Shown in pieces: positions 23,842 through 24,281 of a DNA stretch of 24,281 nt. A program made the translations under genes and the position numbers. The notes under the pieces are model-generated. The model made no database searches, was not told where the DNA came from, and saw only the letters and a list, made by a program, of their open reading frames with translations. Source of the DNA: Azoarcus_F sp036734105 (lineage in GTDB: Bacteria; Pseudomonadota; Gammaproteobacteria; Burkholderiales; Rhodocyclaceae); NCBI GenBank assembly GCA_036734105.1, contig DAIMZH010000052.1:1-24281 (forward strand). Reading direction: 5' to 3'. Position 1 is the stretch's first letter, and each line of letters begins with the position of its first letter.

Positions 23842-23925
23842 ATGCGAGTCCTGATTCATACCGCGGTTCTGCTGGCAGTCGCCAGCGTTGCAGCATGGTC
23901 TTCGGTGTTGTCAGCAACTGTCTGA
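23842..23925 (+). CDS. 27-residue hydrophobic peptide, function unknown
   Basis: Small ORF (MRVLIHTAVLLAVASVAAWSSVLSATV) with a good ribosome site (GAGAGGAAAGACGAA just before the ATG). It lies 56 bp after the c-552-like gene and directly before the operon's hairpin terminator. It looks like a signal peptide or a single membrane helix and has no other domain. It could be a real small membrane protein of the nir operon, or the remnant of a lost cytochrome gene. No homology can be claimed. Confidence 0.4.
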   Translation: MRVLIHTAVLLAVASVAAWSSVLSATV

Positions 23926-23948
23926 ACTGGCAACGAACAAGTAAAAAC

Positions 23949-23990
23949 ACAAAGCAAAGAGGCGGTCGATTGACCGCCTCTTTGCTTTGT
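23949..23990. terminator. Strong bidirectional-type hairpin terminator at the end of the nir operon
   Basis: A perfect 19-bp stem (23949-23967 with 23972-23990) closes the 4-nt loop GATT. On the plus strand the stem itself ends in TTTGCTTTGT, with few further Ts. On the minus strand it is followed by GTTTTTAC, a better T-run. It therefore probably stops both the nir transcript and transcripts coming from the right. Confidence 0.8.
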
Positions 23991-24281
23991 TCGAAAAACT
24001 TACTGCGGATTCGAAATCTCGCGCTTCAGACCGAAGCGAAGGCTGGGGTTTCGAACGCAGCGATTTGGGAGAAAGGTGCAAACCCTTGCAAATCTTGTTA
24101 GCGCAACAGACCTGAAGGCCTGTTACTGATGAGTTTTTGCATCCGCACATTCGGGCACGTCCAGCTAGACTGGCGGTGCCTGCGCAATTATCCGCGATCG
24201 TCTTTTCGTCGTAAGCCTTTGTAGCACGGGTGGAGCGCAGCGCAACCCGGGGCACAAGCCACCACCACCCCCGCACCCCGG
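23991..24281. other. Gene-free right end
   Basis: About 290 bp with no credible gene. A minus-strand frame across it runs through the terminator and the repeat, and has no protein-like composition. It holds an imperfect small hairpin (24105-24124), a direct repeat of TGCAAA, and the repeat element at 24221-24252. The 3'-most 30 bp are rich in C (CCACCACC...). Confidence 0.6.
24221..24252. repeat. REP-like dispersed palindromic repeat (GGGTGGAGCGCAGCGCAACCC type)
   Basis: The unit GTAGCACGGGTGGAGCGC followed by AGCGCAACCCGGGG has outer arms GGGT and ACCC around an internal GCGCAGCGC. This sequence is familiar as an intergenic repeat in many beta- and gammaproteobacterial genomes, where it is usually hairpin-forming. 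Only one copy is visible here, so its repeat status rests on recognition and not on comparison within the window. Confidence 0.5.

Noticed and set aside
24000..24060. Possible tRNA T-arm (TTCGAA motifs)
   Set aside because: No acceptor, anticodon or D arm can be folded around it, and the T-arm consensus is incomplete.
23911..24276. 121-codon minus-strand frame at the right end
   Set aside because: It includes the terminator hairpin and the dispersed repeat (giving the VALRSTRAT translation often seen from that repeat). It has no domain or ribosome site.

Overview
The window comes from a denitrifying proteobacterium, most likely a betaproteobacterium of the Rhodocyclales/Azoarcus/Thauera kind. 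That placement is an inference from gene content and GC-rich codon use; no 16S rRNA or other decisive marker is present. There are no rRNA or tRNA genes, CRISPR arrays, or recognisable insertion sequences.

Layout. (1) Positions 1-8571, minus strand: a tightly packed MSHA-type (type IVa) pilus biogenesis operon, read right to left as mshI (PilM-like), a PilN-like gene, mshJ, mshK, mshL (secretin), mshM (ExeA-type ATPase), mshN (TPR), mshE (c-di-GMP-binding assembly ATPase) and the first codons of mshG at the left edge. A sigma70-like promoter lies in the 402-bp divergent region 8572-8973. (2) Positions 8974-15846, plus strand: housekeeping genes maeB (malic enzyme with a phosphotransacetylase-like domain), a zeta-crystallin-type quinone oxidoreductase, and dnaE (replicative polymerase III alpha subunit), the last with a promoter that predicts a leaderless mRNA. 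(3) Positions 15872-19874, minus strand: an NO-reductase accessory and regulatory operon, read right to left as norE, norF, an unnamed DUF4870/Tic20-like membrane protein, norD and a dnr-type Crp/Fnr regulator. (4) Positions 20110-23925, plus strand: a dissimilatory nitrite reductase operon of nirS (cytochrome cd1), a c551-type cytochrome (nirM-like), tetraheme nirT, an EB_dh/cytochrome c-552-like periplasmic cytochrome and a 27-codon hydrophobic ORF. It ends at a 19-bp hairpin. The last 290 bp hold no credible gene and include a dispersed hairpin-type repeat.

How it works together. NirT can take electrons from quinol, pass them through the periplasmic c-type cytochromes to NirS, and NirS reduces nitrite to NO. 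NorD, NorE and NorF support the NO reductase, whose structural genes norC and norB are not here. The Dnr protein keeps the E..SR residues that read TTGA half-sites. The nirS/norE divergent region carries two 14-bp NNR/DNR-type boxes with identical half-sites, each centred exactly 32 bp from a -10-like hexamer. A NO-responsive, self-reinforcing divergent switch is therefore the most coherent reading. The least described parts are the membrane protein between norF and norD, the CX3CH site in the c-552-like cytochrome, the 27-residue ORF and the predicted leaderless start of norE.
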